A DNA stretch of 64,000 nt from Flavobacterium psychrophilum (GCA_003243255.1 QFQM01000007.1:1-64000); one strand, 5' to 3'. Positions 17,110 to 24,647 are shown, counted from the stretch's first letter. Notes: generated by a model from the letters alone, not told the origin. Numbers and translations: made by a program.

Positions 17110-18051
17110 TTACACGATAAACTTCCCACTGATGGAAGTGTTGTTCTGTACCATGTGCATAACATCTGCAAACAGATCGGCACAAGTAAGAACCTTAATT
17201 TTTGACGTTTCCTTCTTAAGAGGGATACTGTCTGTAACGATTAGTTCGGTAAGGGCAGAGTTTTCAATTTTCTCATAAGCCTCTCCCGAAAGGATAGGGT
17301 GAGTACATATAGCTCTAACGCTAAGTGCACCTTTTTCCATCATTAGCTCGGCAGCTTTTGCAAGCGTGCCTCCCGTATCGATCATGTCATCAACAAGGAT
17401 GATGTTCTTTCCGGTAACTTCACCGATAAGTTCCATCGTCTCGATCTTGTTAGCTTCTTTACGCTGCTTGTAGCAGATAACCACGTCAGACCCTAAGAAT
17501 TTAGAGTAAGCATATGCCCTTTTCGATCCGCCCATGTCAGGAGAAGCGATAGTCAGGTTGTCCAGGTTAAGGCTCTTAACGTAAGGAACGAATACCGTAG
17601 ACGCAAAAAGGTGATCTACCGGTTTTTCGAAGAAGCCCTGGATCTGGTCTGCGTGAAGGTCCATTGTCATGATCCTTGTCGCACCAGCCGACTCTAACAA
17701 TTTAGCAACAAGTTTAGCTCCTATCGGAACCCTTGGTTTGTCTTTCCTGTCCTGTCTTGCCCAACCGAAGTAAGGTATAACAGCGGTAATGTGCCTTGCC
17801 GATGCTCTTTTAGCAGCATCAATCATAAGCAACAGTTCCATCAGGTTGTCTGAGCTCGGGAATGTAGAGCAGATAAGGAAAACCCTTAATCCCCTGATTG
17901 ATTCTTCGAATGATGGCTGAAATTCGCCGTCACTGTAAGTTGAGAACGTAACCTTACCCAGCTCCATGCCATAGCTTTTGGCTATTTTCTCGGCCAGGTA
18001 CACACTTTGAGAACATGCAAATATCTTTGCTTCCGGCTCGTTGTATGACAT
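17110..18051 (-). CDS. prs: Ribose-phosphate pyrophosphokinase
   Basis: 313 residues, normal length. It makes PRPP from ribose 5-phosphate and ATP for nucleotide, His, Trp and NAD synthesis. Signatures seen: FSDGEFQPSFEESIRG-like substrate region, PYFGWARQDRKDKPRVPIGA (catalytic flexible-loop area), TMDLHADQIQGFF, and the PRPP-binding loop VDDMIDTGGTL (about 217-227). It is the first gene of prs-rplY and has its own promoter at 18104-18111, divergent from tRNA-Leu. Nothing odd is visible. Confidence 0.97.
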   Translation of the reverse strand: MSYNEPEAKIFACSQSVYLAEKIAKSYGMELGKVTFSTYSDGEFQPSFEESIRGLRVFLICSTFPSSDNLMELLLMIDAAKRASARHITAVIPYFGWARQDRKDKPRVPIGAKLVAKLLESAGATRIMTMDLHADQIQGFFEKPVDHLFASTVFVPYVKSLNLDNLTIASPDMGGSKRAYAYSKFLGSDVVICYKQRKEANKIETMELIGEVTGKNIILVDDMIDTGGTLAKAAELMMEKGALSVRAICTHPILSGEAYEKIENSALTELIVTDSIPLKKETSKIKVLTCADLFADVMHMVQNNTSISGKFIV

Positions 18052-18103
18052 TTTAATTTGTTGTTTTGTAGTTAGTTAGTCTTTAGACCTATATACGAGG
18101 GTG

Positions 18104-18111
18104 CAAATTTA
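18104..18111 (-). promoter_or_regulatory. -7 promoter element of prs
   Basis: The minus strand reads TAAATTTG followed by CACCC. A TTTG 23 bases upstream may be the -33 box. It is arranged back to back with the tRNA-Leu promoter at 18176. Confidence 0.55.
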
Positions 18112-18175
18112 GAAATTTAATTTGAGACTAAAAGCAAATTTCAATGTATTTTCATAGATTTTAAATATTTATTTT

Positions 18176-18183
18176 TACATTTG
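18176..18183 (+). promoter_or_regulatory. -7 promoter element of tRNA-Leu
   Basis: TACATTTG followed by CACCC, the same 13-mer as the arg-operon promoter at 31934-31941 (other strand). It lies 59 bases before the mature tRNA. Confidence 0.55.
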
Positions 18184-18242
18184 CACCCACAAAACAGTAA
18201 CATTGTTGCAGTTTTGACACAGATTGACACCACAATCAACAA

Positions 18243-18322
18243 GCCTGGATGGCGGAATTGGTAGACGCGCACGACTCAAACTCGTGTACTTAGGTGTGTG
18301 GGTTCGATTCCCACTCCAGGTA
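18243..18322 (+). tRNA. tRNA-Leu (anticodon CAA)
   Basis: The acceptor stem GCCTGGA (18243-18249) pairs with TCCAGGT (18315-18321), with discriminator A at 18322. The anticodon stem CACGA/TCGTG encloses the loop CTCAAAC, giving anticodon CAA (18277-18279), which reads UUG. A variable arm (TACTTAGGTGTG region) and the T-loop GGTTCGATTCC follow, as in class II Leu tRNAs. The 3' CCA is not encoded, the rule in Bacteroidetes. A terminator hairpin follows at 18325-18350. Confidence 0.95.
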
Positions 18323-18324
18323 CA

Positions 18325-18350
18325 AAAAGGAAGCTTATAGGCTTCCTTTT
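18325..18350 (+). terminator. Intrinsic terminator after tRNA-Leu
   Basis: AAAAGGAAGC (18325-18334), a 6-base loop and GCTTCCTTTT (18341-18350). It directly follows the tRNA. Confidence 0.85.
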
Positions 18351-18448
18351 GTCATTTTATGGAGTGTCGGATTGTGGTTCCGAAGGTCGGAGGTTCGAGG
18401 CCCCTCATTAAACAAAGGCCTCCCTGAATTTTTACTATTTGAAATTAG

Positions 18449-18775
18449 ATGATCAAAATATTTGTGATTGGCTTACTGGTTTTGGGAGTTCTGATGCTGA
18501 TTTGTATTTCCTTTGCTATTCTGGTAAAGAAAGAGATCTACTATAAATATATAGATGCAGCAAGAAAGATGACAAGCTTTGATCACATCGGGAAATATGA
18601 TGGTAACTGGCTGTTTAAAGATATTGGCTTTAATAAGCTGTTGATGGAAAATCCGGATGATCAATGGCTGGCTAAATCTATTAAAGATGTAAAGAAACTG
18701 GAAAAAGCTACTGTAGTTCTTTTTCTGATAATTATAGTTTTTGCAGGGGTAATGAAGTATCTTGAGGTTGTTTAA
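18449..18775 (+). CDS. Small two-helix membrane protein
   Basis: 108 residues. A hydrophobic helix spans about 3-26 (FVIGLLVLGVLMLICISFAI) and a second lies near 86-105. The loop of about 60 residues between them is charged and includes SFDHIGKYDGNWLFKDIGFN. Both termini would lie on the same side of the inner membrane. I do not recognise a family. It is the first of a run of small plus-strand genes up to 20080 with no known functions. Confidence 0.6.
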   Translation: MIKIFVIGLLVLGVLMLICISFAILVKKEIYYKYIDAARKMTSFDHIGKYDGNWLFKDIGFNKLLMENPDDQWLAKSIKDVKKLEKATVVLFLIIIVFAGVMKYLEVV

Positions 18776-18835
18776 TACTTATACTGCAGGCGTGTAATCT
18801 TTTTCTTTATATTTACTGTAAATCGGTAAGTATAA

Positions 18836-19395
18836 ATGAAAACTCTTTTTAACGCTTTATCAATACTGTCAGTTGTGTTTTTAACCGGATGTGCCGGCAA
18901 AAGACAGGAAGATACAAACGGGTTTCTTTATGATATGGTGATTTCAGATTATGAAAAGGCTTATTTTGAACTGGAAGGAAATCCTGTAGTTGATTACCTG
19001 ACAGATGAAACCCTTGTAGATGAACTGCTTTTTAGAAAACTTGCAGAAGGAAGTCCTGACTATTTTACAGAATCGGATAAAGATACCCTCAAGTTACAAT
19101 TGCTGGAAGCTAAAGCAGAGAAGATACAATCGGGAACTGTCCTAAGAAGCTAATAGAATCGGAGAATATGAATAGTTGGTATAAGTACGGCTATAAAGGA
19201 TTCTGGGAAAGCTTTGAAAAGCATTATGGCAAGTCGGGTTATTACAGAATATCCAGGCCATTTTTTTCAAAAGACAGAACTACCTTTATGATTGTACTGG
19301 AGTCGGCATACTTTGAGTTGCCACCTTCTGAAGTCCGCTATATCTATCAAAACGAAAATGACGAATGGGTTTTAAAATCTACCAATATCCTATAA
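18836..19395 (+). pseudogene. Lipoprotein gene split by a frameshift
   Basis: The first reading (18836-19153, 105 residues) begins with the lipoprotein signal MKTLFNALSILSVVFLTGCA, lipidation at C19. The second (from the ATG at 19168 to 19395, 75 residues) is open upstream of its ATG to 19114 and there encodes NCPKKLIESEN, so it reads through without a natural start. Joining the frames between 19114 and 19153 by a one-base deletion gives one lipoprotein of about 185 residues ending in YIYQNENDEWVLKSTNIL. The segment RISRPFFSKDRTTFMIVLES recalls small Bacteroidetes lipoproteins of unknown role. The alternative is two adjacent genes 14 bases apart. Confidence 0.6.
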
Positions 19396-19436
19396 AAGCA
19401 GCTGGAAGCAAAATTTATCATCAACCCGGAACTACA

Positions 19437-19733
19437 ATGAACTACACAGAAGAACAGATACTTATAAAAGGTAAAAAGGTGTTAAATGATATTCATAGCC
19501 AGTACTATGATGAAAATCTGATTGAAAAAGCTTTATTTGATCCAAATGAAGAACTTATACGAGGTGAAGGAACGATTCCTGCCTGGACAGTTGTGATAAA
19601 TGAACCTGTATCAGACAGCTTTATTTTTCTTACTATTTCAGATAGTACAGGAGAGCCGCTTTATATCCAGACCAAACATTTGGTACGGGAAATACGTAAA
19701 GATGCAGAAGGGAAGTATATTCGCATAGAATAA
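19437..19733 (+). CDS. Small hypothetical protein (immunity-like)
   Basis: 98 residues from the ATG at 19437; an upstream in-frame start at 19365 would overlap the preceding gene and adds nothing recognisable. The protein is soluble, acidic and alternates strand and helix: MNYTEEQILIKGKKVLNDIH, then GTIPAWTVVINEPV, FIFLTISDSTGEPLYIQTKH. The DSTGEPLYI strand-turn is similar to the DAETGEVLYT turn of the next gene (19799), so the two may be distant relatives. Small proteins of this type are often immunity proteins of toxin systems, but no toxin gene is here. Function not assigned. Confidence 0.6.
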   Translation: MNYTEEQILIKGKKVLNDIHSQYYDENLIEKALFDPNEELIRGEGTIPAWTVVINEPVSDSFIFLTISDSTGEPLYIQTKHLVREIRKDAEGKYIRIE

Positions 19734-19798
19734 GGTATAGTCCTCACGCTGCAACATCCCAATTAATAAAGAATTAAAAGCCAGGATTCAACAATAGT

Positions 19799-20080
19799 AT
19801 GAAAACTAGAGAGGAAATAAGAGAAATAGGAATTGAATACCTTAAATTGAAAAACAGAAAATATTCTTTTATTCATCCTGCAGAAGCTGTAAGATTCTAT
19901 GAAAAAGATGAAATCTTATTTGGCAGAAGAAAAGGAGAATATCTTGATGTGTTTGAAGTGAGTTACGATTTTACTGTAGTAAATCAGGAACGTGGCGCCC
20001 TGATATATATTGATGCTGAAACCGGAGAAGTACTGTACACGCTTTCGTCGCACGGATGGGTAGAAGATGCCTTAGGTTAA
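19799..20080 (+). CDS. Small hypothetical protein (immunity-like)
   Basis: 93 residues, soluble, with an N-terminal helix (REEIREIGIEYLKLKNRKYS) and a beta part ending in RGALIYIDAETGEVLYTLSS. The turn DAETGEVLY is the kind seen in PepSY-like and several immunity folds. It follows the similar gene at 19437 by 65 bases. No signal peptide. No partner toxin is visible in the window, so any immunity role is a guess. Confidence 0.6.
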   Translation: MKTREEIREIGIEYLKLKNRKYSFIHPAEAVRFYEKDEILFGRRKGEYLDVFEVSYDFTVVNQERGALIYIDAETGEVLYTLSSHGWVEDALG

Positions 20081-20189
20081 AACTGTTTTATTTGTGTAAT
20101 GAGCCAGGGCGTATAAAGATACATAATGCCTGATGCGTTTATGAAATTATTTACACATACTGCAAAGAAGAAATTTACAATTAAAATAG

Positions 20190-20197
20190 TAAGTTTG
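20190..20197 (+). promoter_or_regulatory. -7 promoter element of the 20218 gene
   Basis: TAAGTTTG followed by CGCC, ending 20 bases before the ATG at 20218. The spacing matches the bioB and ribF promoters. Confidence 0.5.
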
Positions 20198-20217
20198 CGC
20201 CTTTTAATCCACATAAA

Positions 20218-20793
20218 ATGAGCAAACATTACTTTTCTTTTTTCCTGCTTGTTGCAGGTTTATTTTTTAATTCGGCGTATGCCCAGCCAAGGAAAGGCGA
20301 ATTCGTGAATGTTAATGCGGGAATCGGTTTGGTAGCACCCTATGATGAGGCCGATGTTACCGGAGACGGGTTTTATGCACAGGCAGAATATGTATGGGCT
20401 CCAAAAACATGGTTTGGCGTAAGGCCGTATGCCGGATTCGTTATCGCATCTGGGGAGTCGGATAAAACCGAAGTAGCACCGGGTGTAAAAGAATATATAA
20501 AATCCAATGCTTTTATGCTTGGGGCAAAAGTGCGCATCGCGGCACCAATACCTTATGTTGCGCCATTTATTGAAACGGGGGTAGGGATGTCCTTAGGTTC
20601 TTTTGAGACATCGACCCAGTTTGTACAGCTGAAAAAAAGCGGGGCACTTGTTCATATCCCTTTTACTTTAGGACTTGCAATTGGTAAAAGGCATGGTACC
20701 GAGGTTAAATTCACCTATTACTACCACGATAAGGTAGAGCAGTTTTCGGGTGCTTTTGCAGTGGGCTTCTCTATCCCGATCAATCAGAATTAA
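20218..20793 (+). CDS. Outer-membrane beta-barrel protein
   Basis: 191 residues with the signal peptide MSKHYFSFFLLVAGLFFNSAYA. The mature part alternates amphipathic strands: FVNVNAGIGLVAPYDEA, FGVRPYAGFVIASGES, NAFMLGAKVRIAAPIPYVAP, EVKFTYYYHDKVEQFSG and a terminal strand AFAVGFSIPIN. This resembles an eight-strand OmpA/OmpW-size porin-like barrel. Specific function unknown. It has its own promoter. Downstream lies the candidate ncRNA. Confidence 0.7.
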   Translation: MSKHYFSFFLLVAGLFFNSAYAQPRKGEFVNVNAGIGLVAPYDEADVTGDGFYAQAEYVWAPKTWFGVRPYAGFVIASGESDKTEVAPGVKEYIKSNAFMLGAKVRIAAPIPYVAPFIETGVGMSLGSFETSTQFVQLKKSGALVHIPFTLGLAIGKRHGTEVKFTYYYHDKVEQFSGAFAVGFSIPINQN

Positions 20794-20861
20794 TCCTGCC
20801 TTTTAAGACAAATTATCATAAGCTTAGCATTTCTTTACCGCTAAGGCATTGCACTATTTGC

Positions 20862-20869
20862 TACTTTTG
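20862..20869 (+). promoter_or_regulatory. -7 promoter element of the candidate ncRNA
   Basis: TACTTTTG matches TAnnTTTG and ends nine bases before the closing stem of the structured RNA, just where a start site would be expected. Confidence 0.45.
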
Positions 20870-20877
20870 AAATACTA

Positions 20878-21050
20878 TAAGCCGTAATCTTTTGCAAAAA
20901 CGTAGATGACGGGCCGTCAGGCTGCTGAGGAGGCTGTAAAGGGCTCATGTGCTTTCCGCCCGTTCGCACATGATATAAAGCCTACGCCGGCGCATATAGC
21001 GGAAACCGGTCAGCAACACAGCAGTAGTGTATAATGATTACGGCTTTTTT
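20878..21050 (+). ncRNA. Candidate structured small RNA, about 170 nt
   Basis: AAGCCGTAATC (20879-20889) and GATTACGGCTT (21036-21046) form an 11-bp closing stem that runs into six T (21045-21050), as in a self-terminating small RNA. Inside are a 7-bp hairpin CATGTGC/GCACATG (20946-20952 with 20966-20972), AGGCT/AGCCT around it, and CTGCTG/CAGCAG. CGC-ATATA-GCG and CCGG/CCGG can pair near 20988-21008. A promoter -7 element lies just upstream. The elongated, bulged hairpin of this size could be a 6S-like RNA, but I see no decisive motif; RNase P, tmRNA and SRP core motifs are absent. No protein frame of note overlaps it. Confidence 0.5.
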
Positions 21051-21059
21051 AAACACCAA

Positions 21060-21099
21060 AACAACAAAGGCAACCTGTGTTAAGGTTGCCTTTGTTGTT
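21060..21099. terminator. Bidirectional terminator hairpin
   Basis: A 16-bp stem, AACAACAAAGGCAACC (21060-21075) with GGTTGCCTTTGTTGTT (21084-21099), with A-rich and T-rich flanks. It lies just after the stop of the minus-strand gene at 21101 and after the ncRNA on the plus strand. Confidence 0.88.
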
Positions 21100-21100
21100 T

Positions 21101-21445
21101 TTATACTTTTCCGTCAAGTATTTCTATCTCTTTTTGTTTTCTGTCATAATTGGTTTGAGCAATTGATGCGATTAAATGGTTATACCCCGAATCAAAATTG
21201 TTATATCCATTATCATCTCCGTCATTTCCAAATATCACGCTTTCCAAATCCAGAAGATGCGCTTTAAGCAGTTGTGAGCTTTTAAGGTTAAACACATATT
21301 TTATCTCATCAAACAGTGTTTTAAATTCAAAATCATTTAGTTCTTCTTTTTTTGAACGAAAGAAAGCAGTAGCGTTTTCAACGTAGTCATCGTATATGAT
21401 TTTAAAGTTTGTAGAAACTTTATCTTTAAATTCCTGTAATGTCAT
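21101..21445 (-). CDS. Hypothetical protein
   Basis: 114 residues, soluble, acidic and largely helical (MTLQEFKDKVSTNFKIIYDD, FEFKTLFDEIKYVFNLKSSQ). A Gly/Asp/Asn-rich loop DGDDNGYNNFDSGYN lies near 75-90. No signal peptide or membrane helix. Its stop is followed by the strong terminator at 21060-21099. I recognise no family and there is no clear operon partner; the next minus gene begins 104 bases upstream. Confidence 0.6.
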   Translation of the reverse strand: MTLQEFKDKVSTNFKIIYDDYVENATAFFRSKKEELNDFEFKTLFDEIKYVFNLKSSQLLKAHLLDLESVIFGNDGDDNGYNNFDSGYNHLIASIAQTNYDRKQKEIEILDGKV

Positions 21446-21549
21446 AATGAATCAAGTGATTGGTTTACAGGTTAAAAGTAGTTAGAATAATTAGTTCGCG
21501 TCTGCGTACTTTTACTTGTTTTTTGTTTCTCGGACTAATTCACAATCGT

Positions 21550-21795
21550 TTATTTCAGGTTGCGTTCTTTTAAAAGATTGTCGACTTCCTTATACTTATA
21601 TTTGGAGTTGTTTATAAGTTTGTAAGCTAAAAACAATGGCAGTATGGTAACCAGCCCGAAAGTGTTTTTAAAAGCACTGTAAAGCAGTATCCCAAACAGG
21701 AAACCAATAAATACAGCATTAATTACGGCTGCCGTTTTCAGTTTTTTTGATTCCTGAAGCAGTTCCTGGTCGGTTAAGTCATTTAGATTTTTCAT
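21550..21795 (-). CDS. Small membrane protein
   Basis: 81 residues. An N-terminal helix with Leu/Asn/Asp (MKNLNDLTDQELLQESKKL) is followed by two close hydrophobic segments (about 24-44 and 47-62) and a basic C-terminus. The N-terminal ELLQESKKLK pattern is common in short flavobacterial membrane proteins of unknown function. It would be an inner-membrane hairpin protein. No partners seen. Confidence 0.6.
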   Translation of the reverse strand: MKNLNDLTDQELLQESKKLKTAAVINAVFIGFLFGILLYSAFKNTFGLVTILPLFLAYKLINNSKYKYKEVDNLLKERNLK

Positions 21796-21854
21796 TGTTG
21801 GTTCATTTGATAAACCAAATATAGGAAATTACTTCTTTATGCTTAAGTTTATTA

Positions 21855-21880
21855 GCACGAGCGTGACGCTCGCGCCAGCG
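21855..21880. repeat. GAGCGT palindrome (family A, copy 2)
   Basis: 21856-21878 is the exact reverse complement of the 23-mer at 6221-6243 and contains CGAGCG-TGA-CGCTCG. It sits just downstream of the stop of the 21888 gene. Confidence 0.75.
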
Positions 21881-21887
21881 AGGAGGA

Positions 21888-22280
21888 TTAATGATCTGAT
21901 GTTGTTATTATGCTGTCATATTCTAATCTCATATTAAAAACCCGGTCTTCATTTATCCAGGTGTTTGTGCCAATCCTGTAACTATTGGCAACAATATGAT
22001 AGATGCCTTCGTTACATTTGAATTCAAAGACTTTGTCATGTCCTTTATAGTGTGCGAATTTTTCGGGTATGGCTTCGGTAAGTTGCCTTATTTCTATGTT
22101 GCTCATAGTCCACGGGATGTCGAGATAGGTCACTGAATCAAATTCTATATCAATATTATAATTATGCCTTTCATCAAAATCGTCCTGATCAGGAAATTTC
22201 ATCGGACTCCGAAGAATGAGGATCTGATGACTTATTGTACATACCCATATTCTAAAAACCCTGTCTGCTAATTCAGTCAT
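21888..22280 (-). CDS. Hypothetical protein between two palindromic repeats
   Basis: 130 residues from the ATG at 22280. A longer frame from 22361 reads through the palindrome at 22309-22337 and is rejected as a start. The protein is soluble, with FPDQDDFDERHNYNIDIEFD, a YLDIPWTMSNIEIR segment and a C-terminal strand-rich half (FEFKCNEGIYHIVANSYRI). No signal peptide. I do not recognise the family. It is flanked on both sides by family A palindromes, which might mark an inserted cassette. Confidence 0.5.
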   Translation of the reverse strand: MTELADRVFRIWVCTISHQILILRSPMKFPDQDDFDERHNYNIDIEFDSVTYLDIPWTMSNIEIRQLTEAIPEKFAHYKGHDKVFEFKCNEGIYHIVANSYRIGTNTWINEDRVFNMRLEYDSIITTSDH

Positions 22281-22308
22281 AATGTTAAATCTTATATTTT
22301 TAATAATG

Positions 22309-22337
22309 TCACGAGCGTGACACTCGCGTAAGCGATG
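22309..22337. repeat. GAGCGT palindrome (family A, diverged copy 3)
   Basis: Reads TCACGAGCGTGACACTCGCG then TAAGCGATG. It matches copies 1 and 2 except for one change in the right arm and a different 3' flank. It is 29 bases before the start of the 21888-22280 gene. Confidence 0.65.
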
Positions 22338-22370
22338 TGTTGTAAAATAACCCATCAACAAATAACCAAA

Positions 22371-23108
22371 CTACAGCCTCACATACCCTGCCAGCTGTAT
22401 GATACTATTAGAAACATCTAAATTCCTGCCTACTGCATATTGGTTCATGTAGCCAGCCTCAAGGTCAAATTTAGAGGAGAAACGCCAGCCCAAAGCTACA
22501 TAAGCCCTGTTCTGGTCAAATACCTTTCCGTTGGTTACCCTGTCGTTATTTTGTATGTTAACGAAAGCCTCATCCTGAAATGCTACAAAGGCACCATTGG
22601 TAAAGCTTTCTGTTTTTTGCAGCGGCATGATCATACGTACAAAGTAGCGCAGTCTCAGGGCAAACTCATAGTCGTCCGTTTTTAGTTCGTTGCCATCTAT
22701 CATGGAGGTACCTACAAACCGTTCCTCAAGACGAAAACGATGCTGAAGGGTAGTGCTTCGGGCATCAAGCGCAAACCGTTGGTTGTAAATATACTGTTGC
22801 CAAATGCGGTGTTCGGGAATCCAGCCCGATATGTCGCTTACGGTCCTGTTGGAAGCTATATAGGCATAACCTAATGTGGCAATTGATGTGTTGTTTATGT
22901 GGTAATTAAGCCCCGGACGAAGCAGCACATTCTGGAACCTTTCCCATTCGTCGGCGCTTCTCACTTGTCCGTCAAAATGTATGCTGAGTTTGTCGTTAAG
23001 TTTATAAGTAGCAAAAACAGCTCCCCAACCGGTAAAATCTTTTCGGGTCTGGGCTGTTATGGTATATAAATTAAGTAGGAGAAAAAAGGATAATACAATC
23101 TTTTTCAT
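22371..23108 (-). CDS. DUF2490-like outer-membrane protein
   Basis: 245 residues with the signal peptide MKKIVLSFFLLLNLYTITAQ. The mature protein is a run of amphipathic beta strands with many Arg/Tyr/Trp: FTGWGAVFATYKLNDKLSIH, RFQNVLLRPGLNYHINNTS, EHRIWQQYIYNQRF, QHRFRLEERFVG, ending SIIQLAGYVRL. The order W-x(n)-RLRPGLxY-x(n)-EHRIWQ-x(n)-HRxRLE is that of DUF2490, a Bacteroidetes/proteobacterial family of predicted outer-membrane barrels of unknown function. No operon partner. Confidence 0.8.
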   Translation of the reverse strand: MKKIVLSFFLLLNLYTITAQTRKDFTGWGAVFATYKLNDKLSIHFDGQVRSADEWERFQNVLLRPGLNYHINNTSIATLGYAYIASNRTVSDISGWIPEHRIWQQYIYNQRFALDARSTTLQHRFRLEERFVGTSMIDGNELKTDDYEFALRLRYFVRMIMPLQKTESFTNGAFVAFQDEAFVNIQNNDRVTNGKVFDQNRAYVALGWRFSSKFDLEAGYMNQYAVGRNLDVSNSIIQLAGYVRL

Positions 23109-23160
23109 GAGTGATAAATAGGTGATATCAGCAAATATAGCCTATTTGGCCTTAAACAAA

Positions 23161-23187
23161 AAAGAAGCCCCTTACTAAGGCTTCTTT
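23161..23187 (-). terminator. Distal terminator downstream of the arg operon
   Basis: AAAGAAGCC (23161-23169) pairs with GGCTTCTTT (23179-23187); on the minus strand it runs into a T-rich stretch. It is about 175 bases after the argH stop and separates the arg operon from the DUF2490-like gene. The 23188-23283 stretch between the two hairpins holds nothing I recognise. Confidence 0.7.
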
Positions 23188-23283
23188 ATGTAATTGTATA
23201 ATTGGAACGTTTTGGTGGTTTAACCTTTGTATTTTATTAAATAAAATGGTTGGTTGGGATGTCCCAAAACTATAACATGCCTT

Positions 23284-23316
23284 TGAAAAAAAACCAGGTA
23301 AAAATACCTGTTTTTT
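23284..23316 (-). terminator. Proximal terminator of the arg operon
   Basis: CAGGTA (23295-23300), a 4-base loop and TACCTG (23305-23310), extended by A-run/T-run pairing with one bulge. On the minus strand it lies 45 bases after the argH stop and ends in eight T. Confidence 0.75.
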
Positions 23317-23360
23317 ACAGCTGCGTAATTTTTTTTGTCCCATAAACGGGAAGCCTGACA

Positions 23361-24647
23361 TTACATCCCAAAAACAACTTTCATTTTTTGTTGTATCTCG
23401 TTAAGGCACAGATTGTTTATGCTGCCTTCGTGGGTGTGTTTTGTTGCTTTTGGAGATAAGAAAGAATTGCTTTCTACCTGTTCACCTACTATTTTGTAAG
23501 CATCCCTAAAGGGCACACCGTTAGTCACCAGTTCGTTGAGGGCGTCTACCGTAAAGAGGTAATCGTATTTTTTATCGTCAAGGATGTTTCCGTTAGGTTC
23601 AATCTCGCTGATGCTGAAGATTGCCATCTCAAGGCACGATTTCAGGTTTTGTAATGCAGGGAACAAACCTTCCTTTAATAACTGCATATCACGGTGATAA
23701 CCGCTTGGCAGATTATTGGTTATCAGTGTCAGTTCGTAGGGTAAAGCCTGAATTTTGTTGCACTTACCTCGTATCAGCTCAAAAATATCAGGGTTCTTTT
23801 TGTGCGGCATGATACTGCTTCCTGTTGTAAGGTGTTGCGGAAGAGTGATAAACGCGAAGTTCTGGCTCAGGTACAGGCAAATGTCCATTGCCAGTTTAGA
23901 CAGGGTGCCGGCCACTGATGCCATAGCAAAAGCGGCTGTTTTCTCTGCTTTACCACGGCTCATTTGTGCGGCTACAGAATTGTATTTGAGGGTGTTGAAT
24001 CCTAACTCCTGAGTGGTAAATGTCCTGTTTATAGGAAATGAACTGCCATACCCCGCTGCAGAACCCAATGGATTCTGGTCGGCCACATTCAATGCAGCAT
24101 TCAGCATGACTACATCGTCTACAAGGCTTTCTGCATATGCCGAGAACCACATCCCGAATGATGAGGGCATAGCCACCTGAAAATGGGTATAACCCGGCAG
24201 CAGGACCTCTTTATGGGCTTCGGCCTTAACCATAAGCAGGTTAAATAACTCTTTGGTCAGCTGCTTTACAGCCGTTAGTTCTGCTTTTAAGAATAGGTGA
24301 ACGTCTACTAAAACCTGGTCGTTTCTGGAACGTGCCGTGTGTATCTTTTTGCCGGTATCGCCCAGCTTTTCTATAAGCAGGTACTCTACCTTACTGTGCA
24401 CATCTTCAAAGTCCTGCTCAATAAAAAAGTCACCTTTTTTAATATCGGTAAGTATGTCTTCCAGTGCCATTACCAGATCCTGTACTTCATCTTCGGTAAG
24501 CAGGCCGGTACTGCCCAGCATTTTGGCGTGAGCCATAGAGCCAATTACATCATATTCAACAAGCAGCAGGTCTAATTCACGATCATTGCCTACGGTAAAC
24601 ATATCGGTTTTTACATCAGTAGGTATTCCTTTTTCCCAGAGTTTCAT
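23361..24647 (-). CDS. argH: Argininosuccinate lyase
   Basis: 428 residues; the usual length is 430-470. It splits argininosuccinate into arginine and fumarate, the final step. The fumarase/aspartase superfamily signature GSSIMPHKKNPD (about 275-286) carries the catalytic serine loop. Other conserved parts are EDVHSKVEYLLIEKLGDTGK, KIHTARSRNDQVLVD and PGYTHFQVAMPSSFGMW. It is the last gene of the arginine operon, 23 bases after argE, with two terminators behind it. The slightly short length is in the C-terminal tail only. Confidence 0.96.
   Translation of the reverse strand: MKLWEKGIPTDVKTDMFTVGNDRELDLLLVEYDVIGSMAHAKMLGSTGLLTEDEVQDLVMALEDILTDIKKGDFFIEQDFEDVHSKVEYLLIEKLGDTGKKIHTARSRNDQVLVDVHLFLKAELTAVKQLTKELFNLLMVKAEAHKEVLLPGYTHFQVAMPSSFGMWFSAYAESLVDDVVMLNAALNVADQNPLGSAAGYGSSFPINRTFTTQELGFNTLKYNSVAAQMSRGKAEKTAAFAMASVAGTLSKLAMDICLYLSQNFAFITLPQHLTTGSSIMPHKKNPDIFELIRGKCNKIQALPYELTLITNNLPSGYHRDMQLLKEGLFPALQNLKSCLEMAIFSISEIEPNGNILDDKKYDYLFTVDALNELVTNGVPFRDAYKIVGEQVESNSFLSPKATKHTHEGSINNLCLNEIQQKMKVVFGM

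Noticed and set aside
18371..18402. GGTTCGAGGCCCC, resembling a tRNA T-arm after tRNA-Leu
   Set aside because: No acceptor or anticodon stem can be built around it; perhaps a worn attachment-site remnant, but nothing supports that.
23152..23361. 69-residue minus-strand frame after argH
   Set aside because: It covers two terminator hairpins, has odd composition and ends where argH begins to be untranslated; it is read-through noise.
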